A stretch of 64,000 bases of DNA from Campylobacter magnus. GTDB lineage: Bacteria > Campylobacterota > Campylobacteria > Campylobacterales > Campylobacteraceae. Positions 1 through 8,518 of this stretch are shown here, in pieces. The stretch spans positions 62,001-126,000 of the forward strand of contig NZ_JAQSLK010000001.1 in NCBI RefSeq assembly GCF_028649595.1, written 5' to 3'. Position 1 is the stretch's first letter, and every line of letters starts with the position of its first letter. Below the pieces are notes generated by a model. The model was given only the letters and a program-made list of their open reading frames with translations. It did no database searches and had not been told where the DNA came from. The translations under genes were made by a program, and so were the position numbers.

Positions 1-1108
1 ATATCGTGTGTATGCCATCCTTGTTTTCTACAATCACTACTTTTTGTAGCAAAGAGGTTTCTTTGGCAAAGACTACCTTGCCATCAAGCACATTTTTTAC
101 CACAGCATCGCTCAAAGCCGAGCGAAGCACGACTGATTCGTTGAAAATCTTGATTTTATATATAGGATCAGTATAGTCGCCAAAGGCTTGTTTTAGCGTG
201 AATTTTTCGAGCGGTGCTATGGTTTTTGCACCGGTGTAGCGTTTGACTTGGCTCATTTGGTAGCTTGAGCCTACTTGACGCACATCATTTTTGGCTGTTT
301 TTTGGCTTTGGCTAGCTAATTTTTCATTATTTTTAGCTTTTTTGGCTTCTTCTAATTTGGCTTTTTGCTGGGCTCTAGCTTTTTCTTCTTCTTCGTTTTT
401 AGCGATTATTGCTAGTTTTTCTAGGGTTTTTCTTAGTTCTTCTTGGTCAGCTTGGATAGCGCTTAGTTCTTTTTCGTAGCTATCCTTGTCGCTTTTTAGC
501 TGGGCTAGGTCTTTTTTTTGCTTTGTTTGTAGGGCGATTAGCTTGTCTTGTTTGCTGCGAAATTCTGCTAAATCAAGCTTTATAGCACCTATTTTATCGG
601 TTTGGGATTTGATAGAGTTTATTGTTTTACTATAGTCTTTGGCGATTTTGTTTACTTCGTTTTGTGAGTCTTTGGTAAGGGAGTTTAAAATTTCAGCTGA
701 GATAATGCTCTCTTCGCTTTCTATGTAGTTTTTTGGCACTATTAGATCGTAGGCAAAACGCTTTGAGATGATAGCTAGCAAGGACGCTTCTATGCGTTTT
801 TGTTCGGCTACTAGGTCTTTGTTTTGCGCTATTAGTGTATTTAGCGAGGCATCAGCTGCTTTTGCGCTGCTTTCTAGCTCTTTTACTTGCACGCTTAGGG
901 CTGAGATTTGCTCGGCTGTTGTTTTGACATTTTCTTCGCCACTTAGTATGCTTTTTGCCAGCTCGTCAAGCTTTTTGTTTAGCTTTTTTTCTTGTTCAGC
1001 TTTGGTTTTTAGATTTTGCTTGGTGCTTTGAGTTTTGTTTGCTGTTGTCCCAGCAGCAAAAAGAGTAGCACACACTGCCAAAATAAGTAAAAAAGCCCTA
1101 AAAATCAT
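1..1108 (-). CDS. EnvC-like murein hydrolase activator, M23 family (3' end outside window)
   Basis: The gene starts at 1108 on the minus strand and runs off the left edge, so about 369 residues are visible. It opens with a signal peptide (MIFRAFLLILAVCATLFAAG), followed by a long Lys/Glu/Ala-rich coiled coil and then the start of a LytM/M23 beta-barrel (GAKTIAPLEKFTLKQAFGD, later LDGKVVFA and VVIVENKDGIHTI). This is the layout of EnvC-type proteins, which are usually degenerate peptidases that activate septal amidases. The start overlaps the ftsX stop by 11 nt, and FtsEX is the known membrane partner of EnvC, so context supports the call. The metal-ligand region of the LytM domain is mostly outside the window, so catalytic status cannot be judged. 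Confidence 0.85.
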   Translation of the reverse strand, partial: MIFRAFLLILAVCATLFAAGTTANKTQSTKQNLKTKAEQEKKLNKKLDELAKSILSGEENVKTTAEQISALSVQVKELESSAKAADASLNTLIAQNKDLVAEQKRIEASLLAIISKRFAYDLIVPKNYIESEESIISAEILNSLTKDSQNEVNKIAKDYSKTINSIKSQTDKIGAIKLDLAEFRSKQDKLIALQTKQKKDLAQLKSDKDSYEKELSAIQADQEELRKTLEKLAIIAKNEEEEKARAQQKAKLEEAKKAKNNEKLASQSQKTAKNDVRQVGSSYQMSQVKRYTGAKTIAPLEKFTLKQAFGDYTDPIYKIKIFNESVVLRSALSDAVVKNVLDGKVVFAKETSLLQKVVIVENKDGIHTI

Positions 1109-1910
1109 AAGAAGCCTTTGAGGCAAGCATTACTACGCTAACTGTGATGATAGAAATGCCCACACTAGCAGCTAGCAAAATTACTGCATCTTTTACTATA
1201 TCGATACTTGGCATACTAAATCCTACGCTAAAAAGCACAGATGAAAGCAAAGATGGAGCAAAAATATATATAACACAAACCAGCGCAGTCGCTACTATAC
1301 TATCACCTATGGCTAGTTTGTATAGCCTAGATGCTTTTAACCAAAATGAAGCCCCAAGATCACTCATAACCTCTATCCTGCGCCTGTGCTCGTAAAGCCA
1401 AATGCGCATTTGCTTGAAAATCAGTGTAATTCCCATAAGCGCAATGAGAGCTGTAAAGCCCTGAGCTACAGCTTTAAATAGCACTAGCATTCTATATACT
1501 TTATCGTGAGTTTTAGCAAAAGTTTCTACCTTGCTAACCCCTTCAATGCCTAGTAAATCACGCTCAATTTTTGCCATAAAAGTAGGGCTAGGCAAAATAT
1601 TTAGCTTGATTGAATAAAACTTTGGCAAGGAATTTTCTAGCTCTTTTAGGTTTTTATCACTCATTTGCCCTTTTAGGCGGTCTAAAACAGGCTTAGCATC
1701 AAGTAAAATTGCGTTTTTAAAACTAGGAATTCTAGATTTAAAAACTTCATCGCTAAGCTCTTTTTGGCTAACTGCGATGATATTATACTCATCACTCATT
1801 GAGCTTTCATAATCGCTTAAAATTTTGCCAGCTACCACGCTAAACTCTATAGCAAAAAGTAGCACAAATAGAGGTAAAATCACGCCAAAATGGTTTTTTA
1901 AACTTCTCAT
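1098..1910 (-). CDS. ftsX: Cell division protein FtsX
   Basis: Membrane subunit of the FtsEX complex that transmits the ATPase state of FtsE to periplasmic wall hydrolases during septation. The 270-aa protein has an N-terminal membrane segment (residues about 8-28), a periplasmic domain, and three C-terminal membrane segments (about 155-175, 200-220, 240-262), the normal FtsX topology and length. It lies 3 nt behind ftsE and overlaps the downstream EnvC-like gene. Oddity: the periplasmic domain contains SRIPSF encoded by TCTAGAATTCCT (about 1725-1739), an in-frame match to the dispersed repeat of this genome. Confidence 0.9.
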   Translation of the reverse strand: MRSLKNHFGVILPLFVLLFAIEFSVVAGKILSDYESSMSDEYNIIAVSQKELSDEVFKSRIPSFKNAILLDAKPVLDRLKGQMSDKNLKELENSLPKFYSIKLNILPSPTFMAKIERDLLGIEGVSKVETFAKTHDKVYRMLVLFKAVAQGFTALIALMGITLIFKQMRIWLYEHRRRIEVMSDLGASFWLKASRLYKLAIGDSIVATALVCVIYIFAPSLLSSVLFSVGFSMPSIDIVKDAVILLAASVGISIITVSVVMLASKASYDF

Positions 1911-1913
1911 TTT

Positions 1914-2585
1914 CTAGCCTATTTCTATTACTTTGCCATCTTCTATCTCAAAGTGGCGGTAGCTCATGCGTAGGTTTGTGGGAATTCTATGAGTAACTAC
2001 GATGATAGAGGCATTTAACTCTTCTCTAGCTGAGCGAAGTAGCTTCCAAATAATCTCACTTGAGTACTCATCCAAGCTTCCAGTTGGCTCATCACACAAA
2101 AAAAGCTGTGGATTGTGCGCTAGTGCTCTTGCTACTGCTACTCGCTGCTGTTCGCCACCTGAGAGCTGCATAGGATAAGCATCTGCTTTGTGAAGTAAAT
2201 TTACTACTTTTAGCATTTTTTGGGCTTGTTTTTTTGATATATTTTTTGAGTAGCCTTTTATAAGCAGTGGTAGCATTACATTTTTTTCTATGCTCCACTC
2301 ATCAATTAGCTTAAAGTCTTGAAAAATCAGCCCTAGCTTTTGGCGGAGTTTTGCTAGCGAGCTAGAGCTTATGTTATTTAGCTCTTTTAAGCAGACTCTT
2401 AGACTTCCACCAGCGCAGGGTAGGGCACCATAAAATGAGCGAATTAGCGTGCTTTTGCCAGAGCCACTTTTGCCTGTTATAAACACAAAGTCCTTTGCAT
2501 TTATACTAAAACTAGCGTTTTTTATGATGGGCTGAGATTTTTCGTAGCAAATGCTTAGATTTTTTGCTTCTATTATTGTTTGCAC
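1914..2585 (-). CDS. ftsE: Cell division ATP-binding protein FtsE
   Basis: ABC ATPase of the FtsEX division complex at the cytoplasmic face of the membrane. 223 aa, normal length. Walker A GKSGSGKS lies at residues 38-45, the signature LSGGEQQ at 141-147 and Walker B LFLCDEP at 161-167, followed by the H-loop VVTHR. Its start overlaps the end of trmB by 13 nt and ftsX follows after 3 nt, so the genes are cotranscribed. LolD-type ATPases look similar, but the FtsX partner immediately downstream settles the assignment. Confidence 0.93.
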   Translation of the reverse strand: MQTIIEAKNLSICYEKSQPIIKNASFSINAKDFVFITGKSGSGKSTLIRSFYGALPCAGGSLRVCLKELNNISSSSLAKLRQKLGLIFQDFKLIDEWSIEKNVMLPLLIKGYSKNISKKQAQKMLKVVNLLHKADAYPMQLSGGEQQRVAVARALAHNPQLFLCDEPTGSLDEYSSEIIWKLLRSAREELNASIIVVTHRIPTNLRMSYRHFEIEDGKVIEIG

Positions 2586-3814
2586 AAAATTTCCTTTAAT
2601 TTTTCATGCGCTTTTGCGTTTGCCTTTGTTGCTGGTGGGGCAAAGATATAATTTATGTGTTTATTTATCAGCAAATAAACATTACATGGTGCGTAAAAAT
2701 CGCCCATGCTCAATTTAAGTAGCAAGCCAGTAGGCCCTACATGCAAGCTTAAAAAATGCACAAAAAAGTCATCAAATTTCAAAGTAGCTGTGTTAAAGTT
2801 GCTTTTTAGTTCGTCTTTTAAGCCCTCTTTTGGAGAGTTAAAACTAAAATCAAAGTTTTGGCATTTTTGTAATAAATCTGTATTTTTATCGCAAATATAA
2901 ATCATATCATAAATATCTTTATCTTGTTCTCTCCATCTTGCTTCGTATTTACTAACTATCTCAAGTTGGCGGTCTTTTATTATACGCAAATTAGCATTAG
3001 GTAGTTGCATGAAAAGCTCTACTGCGTCTTTAAAAAACTCTTTATCATCGCTTCTTAGCTCAAACTCTCCGTTTTGGATGAGAATTCTATTTAGTTCTTG
3101 GACGAAGTTTTTATTTAGAACACGGCGGCTTGGGCTTTCATTCCATGGCACTGGAAAGTGCATATAAACTAGGCTAAAAAGGTCGTTTTTAAACATTTCG
3201 CTTAGCTGGCGGATATCAGCGTTTGTAAAAAGCACATTTTTTAGCCCCATTTCATTTGCTATTTTGCTGGCTTTTGCGACACCTGGGCGGTAGATTTCTA
3301 CACCTACAAAAAGCACATTTGGCATTTCTTTTGCGCGGTAAAGTAGGTGAGAGGCAGACCCAAAGCCGATTTCTAGGCGAATTTCTTTAAAATACTCTAA
3401 ATTCCAAATCCCAAAAAGAGTAGGAAAATCAAATCCATGCCCATTTTCATTGCCGTTTAGCACATTTGCTAGTCTTTCTGGCTCAAGTACTAGTGGCATT
3501 TTTGCCGGTGTTTTGTTGCTTGTAGTATCACTCATGATATCAAAGGCATAGTTTTGCTTAAAAGTATTTAGTACCATGTGAAGGTGGCTAGTGTTTGTTG
3601 GCTTTGTATTTTTATCGCCTTTTACTACATATTCACCATTTGTTTTTTTTGAGATACTTATGAAAAAAGCACTATTTTCAAAAGCAGTAAGAACTAAAAA
3701 ATTCCCAGTATTCTTGCCATCTCTAAGCTCTTCAAAAGAGCTTTTAAACTCACAGCCGTTTATGCTGGCTGGGAATTCTAGTTTACTTAGTTTTTTACAA
3801 ACGAAATTTGGCAT
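2573..3814 (-). CDS. trmB: tRNA (guanine-N7-)-methyltransferase TrmB, long epsilon type
   Basis: Methylates G46 of tRNA to m7G using S-adenosylmethionine. The SAM-binding motif EIGFGSASHLLYRAKEMP and the following VGVEIYRPGVAKA are at about residues 150-180, with VYMHFPVPWNE as the catalytic stretch. At 413 aa it is far longer than the roughly 230-aa enzyme of most bacteria; about 130 extra residues precede the methylase core and about 100 follow it. I recall long TrmB proteins as usual for Campylobacter and relatives. Start ATG overlaps the flpA stop (TAATG). Confidence 0.88.
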   Translation of the reverse strand: MPNFVCKKLSKLEFPASINGCEFKSSFEELRDGKNTGNFLVLTAFENSAFFISISKKTNGEYVVKGDKNTKPTNTSHLHMVLNTFKQNYAFDIMSDTTSNKTPAKMPLVLEPERLANVLNGNENGHGFDFPTLFGIWNLEYFKEIRLEIGFGSASHLLYRAKEMPNVLFVGVEIYRPGVAKASKIANEMGLKNVLFTNADIRQLSEMFKNDLFSLVYMHFPVPWNESPSRRVLNKNFVQELNRILIQNGEFELRSDDKEFFKDAVELFMQLPNANLRIIKDRQLEIVSKYEARWREQDKDIYDMIYICDKNTDLLQKCQNFDFSFNSPKEGLKDELKSNFNTATLKFDDFFVHFLSLHVGPTGLLLKLSMGDFYAPCNVYLLINKHINYIFAPPATKANAKAHEKLKEILCKQ

Positions 3815-5031
3815 TATTGTAACTCTATTTTGGCAGTTTTGCTTTTATCACTCTCTAAGCCGTATTCATCTATGGCTGAGACTTCATATTCATATTTTTG
3901 AGAGCTTTGAACATTGCCATCAAAGTAACGGGTATCATTTACTTCTATAGCCTCATTACCTAGGTTTGAGCTTTTATAGATTATGTATTTTTGTGCTCTT
4001 GGGACTGGATTCCATGCTATATCAATGCCTCCGTTTGTATAAGATGACATTATTATATATGGCTGTTCTGGTGCGCTTAGGGTTGCTCCCTCTACGCTAG
4101 AGCTTGGCTTTTGCCCCTCTAAGCCACTAGTATCTACAGCTGTCACCTTATAAAATCTAGATGAACCATTTGTGCTTATATAATCATCATAGCTAGTTTC
4201 TTTTGTGGTGCCTAGCTTGGTTGCTGGCAAAAACTTTGAGCGAGAGCTGTAAATTACATAGTGGTCTATATCATCTTGGGCTGGGGCTTGCCAGCTTAGC
4301 GTGATTTTTTTAGGTTGATCTAGGCTTGCGCTTAGATTTGTTACTGGTAGTGGTAGAGCCTTTGTAGTAGAGTTTTGTGCTCCACTTGGTTCGCCTAGCA
4401 CACCATCACTTGATTTTGCTCTAACTCTGTAATCAAAGCTTTCTTCAGGCTTTAATCCGCTATCTATATACTCAGCACTTAGTCTGCCCTTTACTTCAGC
4501 GATTTTGCTCCAGTTATTTGCGCCTGCTTTGCTACGCTCTATTACATACGAACTTACCCTTAAATCCTCATGCGGAGACCAAATGATTTTGGCTCTTAAA
4601 GGTAGGTTTGTGATAACTTGAGTAAACTCCACAGCAGAAAAAGATGAGAGAGTTTGTATAGTGTATATGCTGCCCATTTGCGAGTGAGCGCCGTCTTTGT
4701 CATAAGTACTCATAGCATACTGATAGTTAGTGCTTGGCTCAAGCCTAGTATCTACATAGTGCGTGCTAAATCTATCTTTTATGGTTGCAATTTTTTGTAG
4801 TTCACCGCCGTCTTTGGCGCGGTATAGGTTGTATCCAGCGACTTTTGGATCTTCGCTTCTCTCCCACTCAAAGGCAATCTGCGTCATTTCACTAATTGTA
4901 TTGAAGTTTGAGATAGTAGCAAGCTCTGCATTTAGCGTCTCTTTCTTGCTTGCCTGCAAACTAGCTAAGGCACAGCCACTGATTAATAGGCTCAAAGCAA
5001 GAAAGCACAAAGTTTTTAGTAAGTTTTTCAT
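3814..5031 (-). CDS. flpA: Fibronectin type III repeat lipoprotein, FlpA-like
   Basis: Predicted outer-membrane or surface lipoprotein. Residues 1-19 are a signal peptide ending in the lipobox LLISGC (Cys20). The rest is made of fibronectin type III modules, visible as repeated patterns such as TQIAFEWERSEDPKVAGYNLYRA, KIIWSPHEDLRVSSYVIER, ITLSWQAPAQDDIDHYVIY and IDIAWNPVPRAQKYIIYKS, i.e. about four modules. Length 405 aa and position beside trmB match FlpA of C. jejuni, an adhesin that binds host fibronectin; adhesion here is inference from that homology. Its start lies inside the 3' end of the pseudouridine synthase gene (71-nt overlap). Confidence 0.8.
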   Translation of the reverse strand: MKNLLKTLCFLALSLLISGCALASLQASKKETLNAELATISNFNTISEMTQIAFEWERSEDPKVAGYNLYRAKDGGELQKIATIKDRFSTHYVDTRLEPSTNYQYAMSTYDKDGAHSQMGSIYTIQTLSSFSAVEFTQVITNLPLRAKIIWSPHEDLRVSSYVIERSKAGANNWSKIAEVKGRLSAEYIDSGLKPEESFDYRVRAKSSDGVLGEPSGAQNSTTKALPLPVTNLSASLDQPKKITLSWQAPAQDDIDHYVIYSSRSKFLPATKLGTTKETSYDDYISTNGSSRFYKVTAVDTSGLEGQKPSSSVEGATLSAPEQPYIIMSSYTNGGIDIAWNPVPRAQKYIIYKSSNLGNEAIEVNDTRYFDGNVQSSQKYEYEVSAIDEYGLESDKSKTAKIELQ

Positions 5032-6034
5032 TTAAAGTCCTTGTATCCACACCAGTAAGTGCGGCAAAATCATCCTCTAAAGGTGCGCAAAAGCTCATCA
5101 TTTGCCCTGTGCGTGGGTGTTTTAGCTCTAAAATATAGCCGTGTAAAAAAACTCTCATTATATCGCAAGAGCCCTTAAAACCATATAAAACATCGCCTAA
5201 AATATGGCGATTTATGCTAGATAAGTGAACTCTTATTTGATGCGTTCTGCCTGTGAAGAGCTTTGCTGCGATGATATTTGGCGTGTTTTTTTGAGGTGAG
5301 TTTTGCGAGTTTTGAACTTCATCTAAAAAAATATTACAAAAGGCTGATTTTGCGTATTTTGCGCCGTTTTTACCTAGCGGATAGACAGCCTTTTTTAGCC
5401 TGTTGTTTTCACATCTGCCAATGGCTCTTTCTACTACGCAATTTTGCTTAAGTGGCAAATCGCAAAGTGCGATATAGATGCGAGAAGCAGTCTTTTGCTG
5501 CAGCTGTGAGCTTAGTTCTGCACTAGCAAAATCGCTTTTTGCTACGACCATTACGCCACTTGTATAACGATCAAGCCTATGGACAATCCCAGCTCTAAAC
5601 TCTCCACCAAGCGTGGCTAGCTGCCTGCCGCTTTGCTTTAAAAAATCCACCAAAGTACTCTCGCCTTTTAGCGAGCTAGCCTCGTGGACTACTAGCCCTG
5701 AGGGCTTTGAGATTACCAAAATATCATCATCTTCATAAATAATCTTGATTTTTTCAAAAAGCTCACTAGAAATTCTAGAATTCTCACTAGGAATTCTAGA
5801 ATTCTCACTAGGAATTCTAGATTTTTTTACTAGCACTTCATCGTTTATTTTTAGTTTATGAGATGGCTTTAAAACAGCCTTTTTATTTACGCTTACAAGT
5901 CCTGCTTTTATCGCTGCTGAAATGCTAGAGCGAGATGCCCCGGGCAAAATTTCGCCTAAAAACCTAGCCAAAAAACTATCAAGCCTTTGCGCATCATTAC
6001 AGACGATTTTTTGAAATAAAACTTCATCACTCAC
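4961..6034 (-). CDS. RluA/RluD-family 23S rRNA pseudouridine synthase with repeat-derived insert
   Basis: Converts specific uridines of rRNA to pseudouridine. An N-terminal S4-like domain (about 15-70) precedes the catalytic domain; the motif HRLDRYTSG at 152-160 carries the catalytic Asp155, and LFTGRTHQIRVHL follows. 357 aa. Residues 72-91 read SRIPSENSRIPSENSRISSE: a 7-residue tandem repeat (21 nt each) made of the TCTAGAATTCC element, in the linker between the S4 and catalytic domains. The last 71 nt overlap the start of flpA, an unusually long overlap. Confidence 0.88.
   Translation of the reverse strand: MSDEVLFQKIVCNDAQRLDSFLARFLGEILPGASRSSISAAIKAGLVSVNKKAVLKPSHKLKINDEVLVKKSRIPSENSRIPSENSRISSELFEKIKIIYEDDDILVISKPSGLVVHEASSLKGESTLVDFLKQSGRQLATLGGEFRAGIVHRLDRYTSGVMVVAKSDFASAELSSQLQQKTASRIYIALCDLPLKQNCVVERAIGRCENNRLKKAVYPLGKNGAKYAKSAFCNIFLDEVQNSQNSPQKNTPNIIAAKLFTGRTHQIRVHLSSINRHILGDVLYGFKGSCDIMRVFLHGYILELKHPRTGQMMSFCAPLEDDFAALTGVDTRTLNEKLTKNFVLSCFEPINQWLCLS
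5764..5823. repeat. In-frame 21-bp tandem repeat inside pseudouridine synthase gene
   Basis: About 2.7 copies of a 21-bp unit; each contains the dispersed palindromic motif (AGGAATTCTAGAATTCTCACT on the plus strand). Because the unit is 21 bp, the reading frame is kept and each copy adds SRIPSEN to the protein. It is the clearest case here of the intergenic repeat residing within a coding sequence. Confidence 0.9.
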
Positions 6035-6103
6035 AATAAAATCCTAAATTTTTGCTACAATTCTAGCTAGTTTTTTAGAATTTTTTGCTTTAAGGTAATA
6101 ATT

Positions 6104-7213
6104 TTGATTTTGCTTGATAGAAGGCTTTGGTCGCATTTTGATTTTATTTCGCCTTGTTTAATCATACCTATAATCATACTTTCGCATATGCTAATTAGCG
6201 ATAGTAGCGATTTTCTGGCTAGCAAGCAGCTTGTGTATTTTGGCTTTGGGGCGGTGGCTTTTTTGGCATTTTTCTTGCTGCCGCTGCGCAGGTTAGAGTG
6301 GCTGATACCGCTTTTTTTCTGGTTTTGTGTGGTGCTACTTTTGGGGGTTGAGTTTTTTGGCGTTAGCAAGCTTGGTGCCAAGCGCTGGCTAGAAATCCCT
6401 TTTGTACATTTTACCATCCAGCCTAGCGAGATTATGAAGCCAGCGTTTATAATGATGATTGCTTATCTTATTAAAAAGCGTCCGCCAGGCCCAGATGGCT
6501 ATGGTTTAAAAAGCTTTGTGAAATTTAGCTTTTATATTATGGTGCCTTTTGCGCTGATTTTAAAAGAACCTGACCTTGGTTCAGCGTTAATCTTGCTTAT
6601 TAGTGGATATGGAATTTTATTTTTAGTTGGCGTAGATAAGCGCATTTGGATCACGCTAGCAGCGATCATAGCTATCTCTGCGCCGGTGCTTTATGATTAC
6701 GGGCTTAGAGATTATCAAAAAAAGCGCATTGCTGATTTTTTGGGCGAGCCTAGCTATCAGGTGCGCCAAAGTGTGATTGCTATCGGCAATGGCGGACTTT
6801 GGGGCAAAAGCGAGGATGAGGCTACTCAAAGTAAATTTAAGTTTTTGCCGATTTCTACTAGCGATTTTATTTTTGCTTATACGATTGAGAGGCACGGTTT
6901 TGTGGGTGCGCTTGTGCTTTTGGGGCTTTATGGGGCGTTGATTGCGCATTTTTTATCCTTGGTGTGGCGTTTTAGGCGCGATCATTTTGCTAGTGGAGTT
7001 AGTGCTGGTATTGCGATGCTAATTTTTATTTATGTTAGCGTAAATGTGCTAATGACTATCGGCTTTGCGCCGGTGGTGGGTGTGCCGCTGCCGTTTTATA
7101 GCTATGGTGGCAGTAGTTTTATTACTTTTATGTGTCTTTTTGGGATAATGCAAAACTTAATTACATTTCGCTATGACCCTGAGTATAATAAGCTTTTAAA
7201 AATAAAATTTTAA
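6104..7213 (+). CDS. rodA: Rod shape-determining protein RodA (SEDS peptidoglycan polymerase)
   Basis: SEDS-family glycosyltransferase that polymerises peptidoglycan in the elongation complex together with a class B PBP. 369 aa with about ten membrane segments; typical SEDS stretches are GAKRWLEIPFVHFTIQPSEIMKPAFI, KEPDLGSALILL and the C-terminal PLPFYSYGGSSFI. The start is a TTG at 6104 with TAAGG 8 nt upstream; a second TTG at 6110 is possible. It diverges from the pseudouridine synthase gene. FtsW, its division paralog, is at 31173. Confidence 0.92.
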   Translation: MILLDRRLWSHFDFISPCLIIPIIILSHMLISDSSDFLASKQLVYFGFGAVAFLAFFLLPLRRLEWLIPLFFWFCVVLLLGVEFFGVSKLGAKRWLEIPFVHFTIQPSEIMKPAFIMMIAYLIKKRPPGPDGYGLKSFVKFSFYIMVPFALILKEPDLGSALILLISGYGILFLVGVDKRIWITLAAIIAISAPVLYDYGLRDYQKKRIADFLGEPSYQVRQSVIAIGNGGLWGKSEDEATQSKFKFLPISTSDFIFAYTIERHGFVGALVLLGLYGALIAHFLSLVWRFRRDHFASGVSAGIAMLIFIYVSVNVLMTIGFAPVVGVPLPFYSYGGSSFITFMCLFGIMQNLITFRYDPEYNKLLKIKF

Positions 7214-7679
7214 CTCTAGGGAATTCTAGTATCGTGGTTCTAGTGTGGCAAAAAATAGGCTCCAATTGTGCGGTGATTTTTTCTACTCGCAGCGTAGTGC
7301 TAGGGCTGTGTCTGCAGTAGCGGCTGGCGAAATTTTGTGCTGATTTTTTAAGGCGGTAGCCACAGAAAAACGCTGCGAAAGTTTTGCTAGAACGAGCTGT
7401 GAGTACAGCCAAGCTTTTTAGTGCTTTTTGCTCAAAAATCTTAGAGCCTGATTTTTACTGCCGCGTAACTAAAAGCCCTAGGGAATTCTAGAATTCCTAA
7501 ATCTAGAATTCCCTAGAAAAATTCTAGAATTCCTAAAAACTAGAATTCCCTAGAATTCCTAAAAACTAGAATTCCCTAGAATTCCTAAAAACTAGAATTC
7601 CCTAGAAAAATTCTAGAATTCCCTAGAATTCCCTAGAATTCCTAAAATCTAGAATTCTCTAGAAAAATTCTAGAATTCC
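7214..7679. repeat. Repeat array between convergent rodA and kdsA
   Basis: 466 bp without a credible gene. The first part (7214-7475) is non-repetitive with GC-richer pieces such as GGCGGTAGCCACAG and no recognisable product. From about 7480 to 7680 it is a dense array of the TCTAGAATTCC / GGAATTCTAGA motif, mostly separated by 4-8 nt (CCTAAAAA or CCTAGAAAAA spacers), about a dozen copies in both orientations. The last copy supplies the TAG stop of kdsA. Confidence 0.9.
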
Positions 7680-8486
7680 CTATTGAAATTTCAAAGCCTC
7701 TCTAATGGCAAAAACTTCTTTTAAGCTTTGCTTTAATTGCGCTGGTGTAAGCATATTTGCCCCATCGCTTAGAGCGTCTTTTGGGCTTATGTGCGTTTCA
7801 TAAAAAAACCCATCCACGCCCACAGCCGCAGCAGCTCTAGCCAAAATCGGCGCAAAGCTAGAATCCCCGCCGCTAGTCTCCCCAGCTCCTGCTGGCATCT
7901 GCACGCTGTGAGTGGCATCGTAGATTACAGGTGCATACTCACGCATTATAGCTAGGCTTCGCATATCTACTACTAAGTTGCCATAACCAAAGCTGCTGCC
8001 TCGCTCGCAAAGGCAGACTTTGTTCTCAAGGCAGATTTCATAGCTAGGTTCCTCTTTAATACCACGAGTTTCTAGCACTTTTTTTAGGCTGTGCTTCATG
8101 GCTTGTGGGGCTAGAAACTGACCTTTTTTTATGTTTATAAAAGCATTGGTTTTTGCAGCTGCTACAAGCAAGTCAGTCTGGCGACACAAAAACGCTGGGA
8201 TTTGTAAGGCATCAGCGACCTTTGATACAGGAGCAGCCTGGTAGCTTTCGTGGATATCTGTTAAAATCTTATAGCCAAATTTTTCTTTAACCTCGGCTAG
8301 TATCTGGCAGCCCTTTTCAAGTCCAGGACCACGAAAGCTTGAAATACTCGTGCGATTTGCCTTATCAAAGCTAGATTTAAAGTAAAAATCTACATTTGGC
8401 AAACTAGCAATTTCTCTTAGTTCTTCTGCCATTTGTAAAATAAAATCACGGCTTTCTATTACGCAAGGCCCAGCAATTAAAATCAT
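7680..8486 (-). CDS. kdsA: 3-deoxy-8-phosphooctulonate synthase KdsA
   Basis: Condenses arabinose-5-phosphate with phosphoenolpyruvate to KDO-8-phosphate, the first committed step of the LPS inner-core sugar. 268 aa, usual length. Family motifs are visible: [12 protein letters not shown] at the N terminus, [43 protein letters not shown] and DATHSVQMP. The gene has AAGGA before the ATG. The stop TAG is the first part of a GGAATTCTAG repeat. The EamA transporter gene lies 32 nt upstream and may share its transcript. Confidence 0.95.
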   Translation of the reverse strand: MILIAGPCVIESRDFILQMAEELREIASLPNVDFYFKSSFDKANRTSISSFRGPGLEKGCQILAEVKEKFGYKILTDIHESYQAAPVSKVADALQIPAFLCRQTDLLVAAAKTNAFINIKKGQFLAPQAMKHSLKKVLETRGIKEEPSYEICLENKVCLCERGSSFGYGNLVVDMRSLAIMREYAPVIYDATHSVQMPAGAGETSGGDSSFAPILARAAAAVGVDGFFYETHISPKDALSDGANMLTPAQLKQSLKEVFAIREALKFQ

Positions 8487-8518
8487 TTTCTATCCTTTTA
8501 TTTTTTTGTGATTATAGT

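Noticed and set aside
7161..7412. 83-codon minus-strand frame overlapping the rodA 3' end
   Set aside because: Partly antisense to rodA, partly repeat; no start signal or family.
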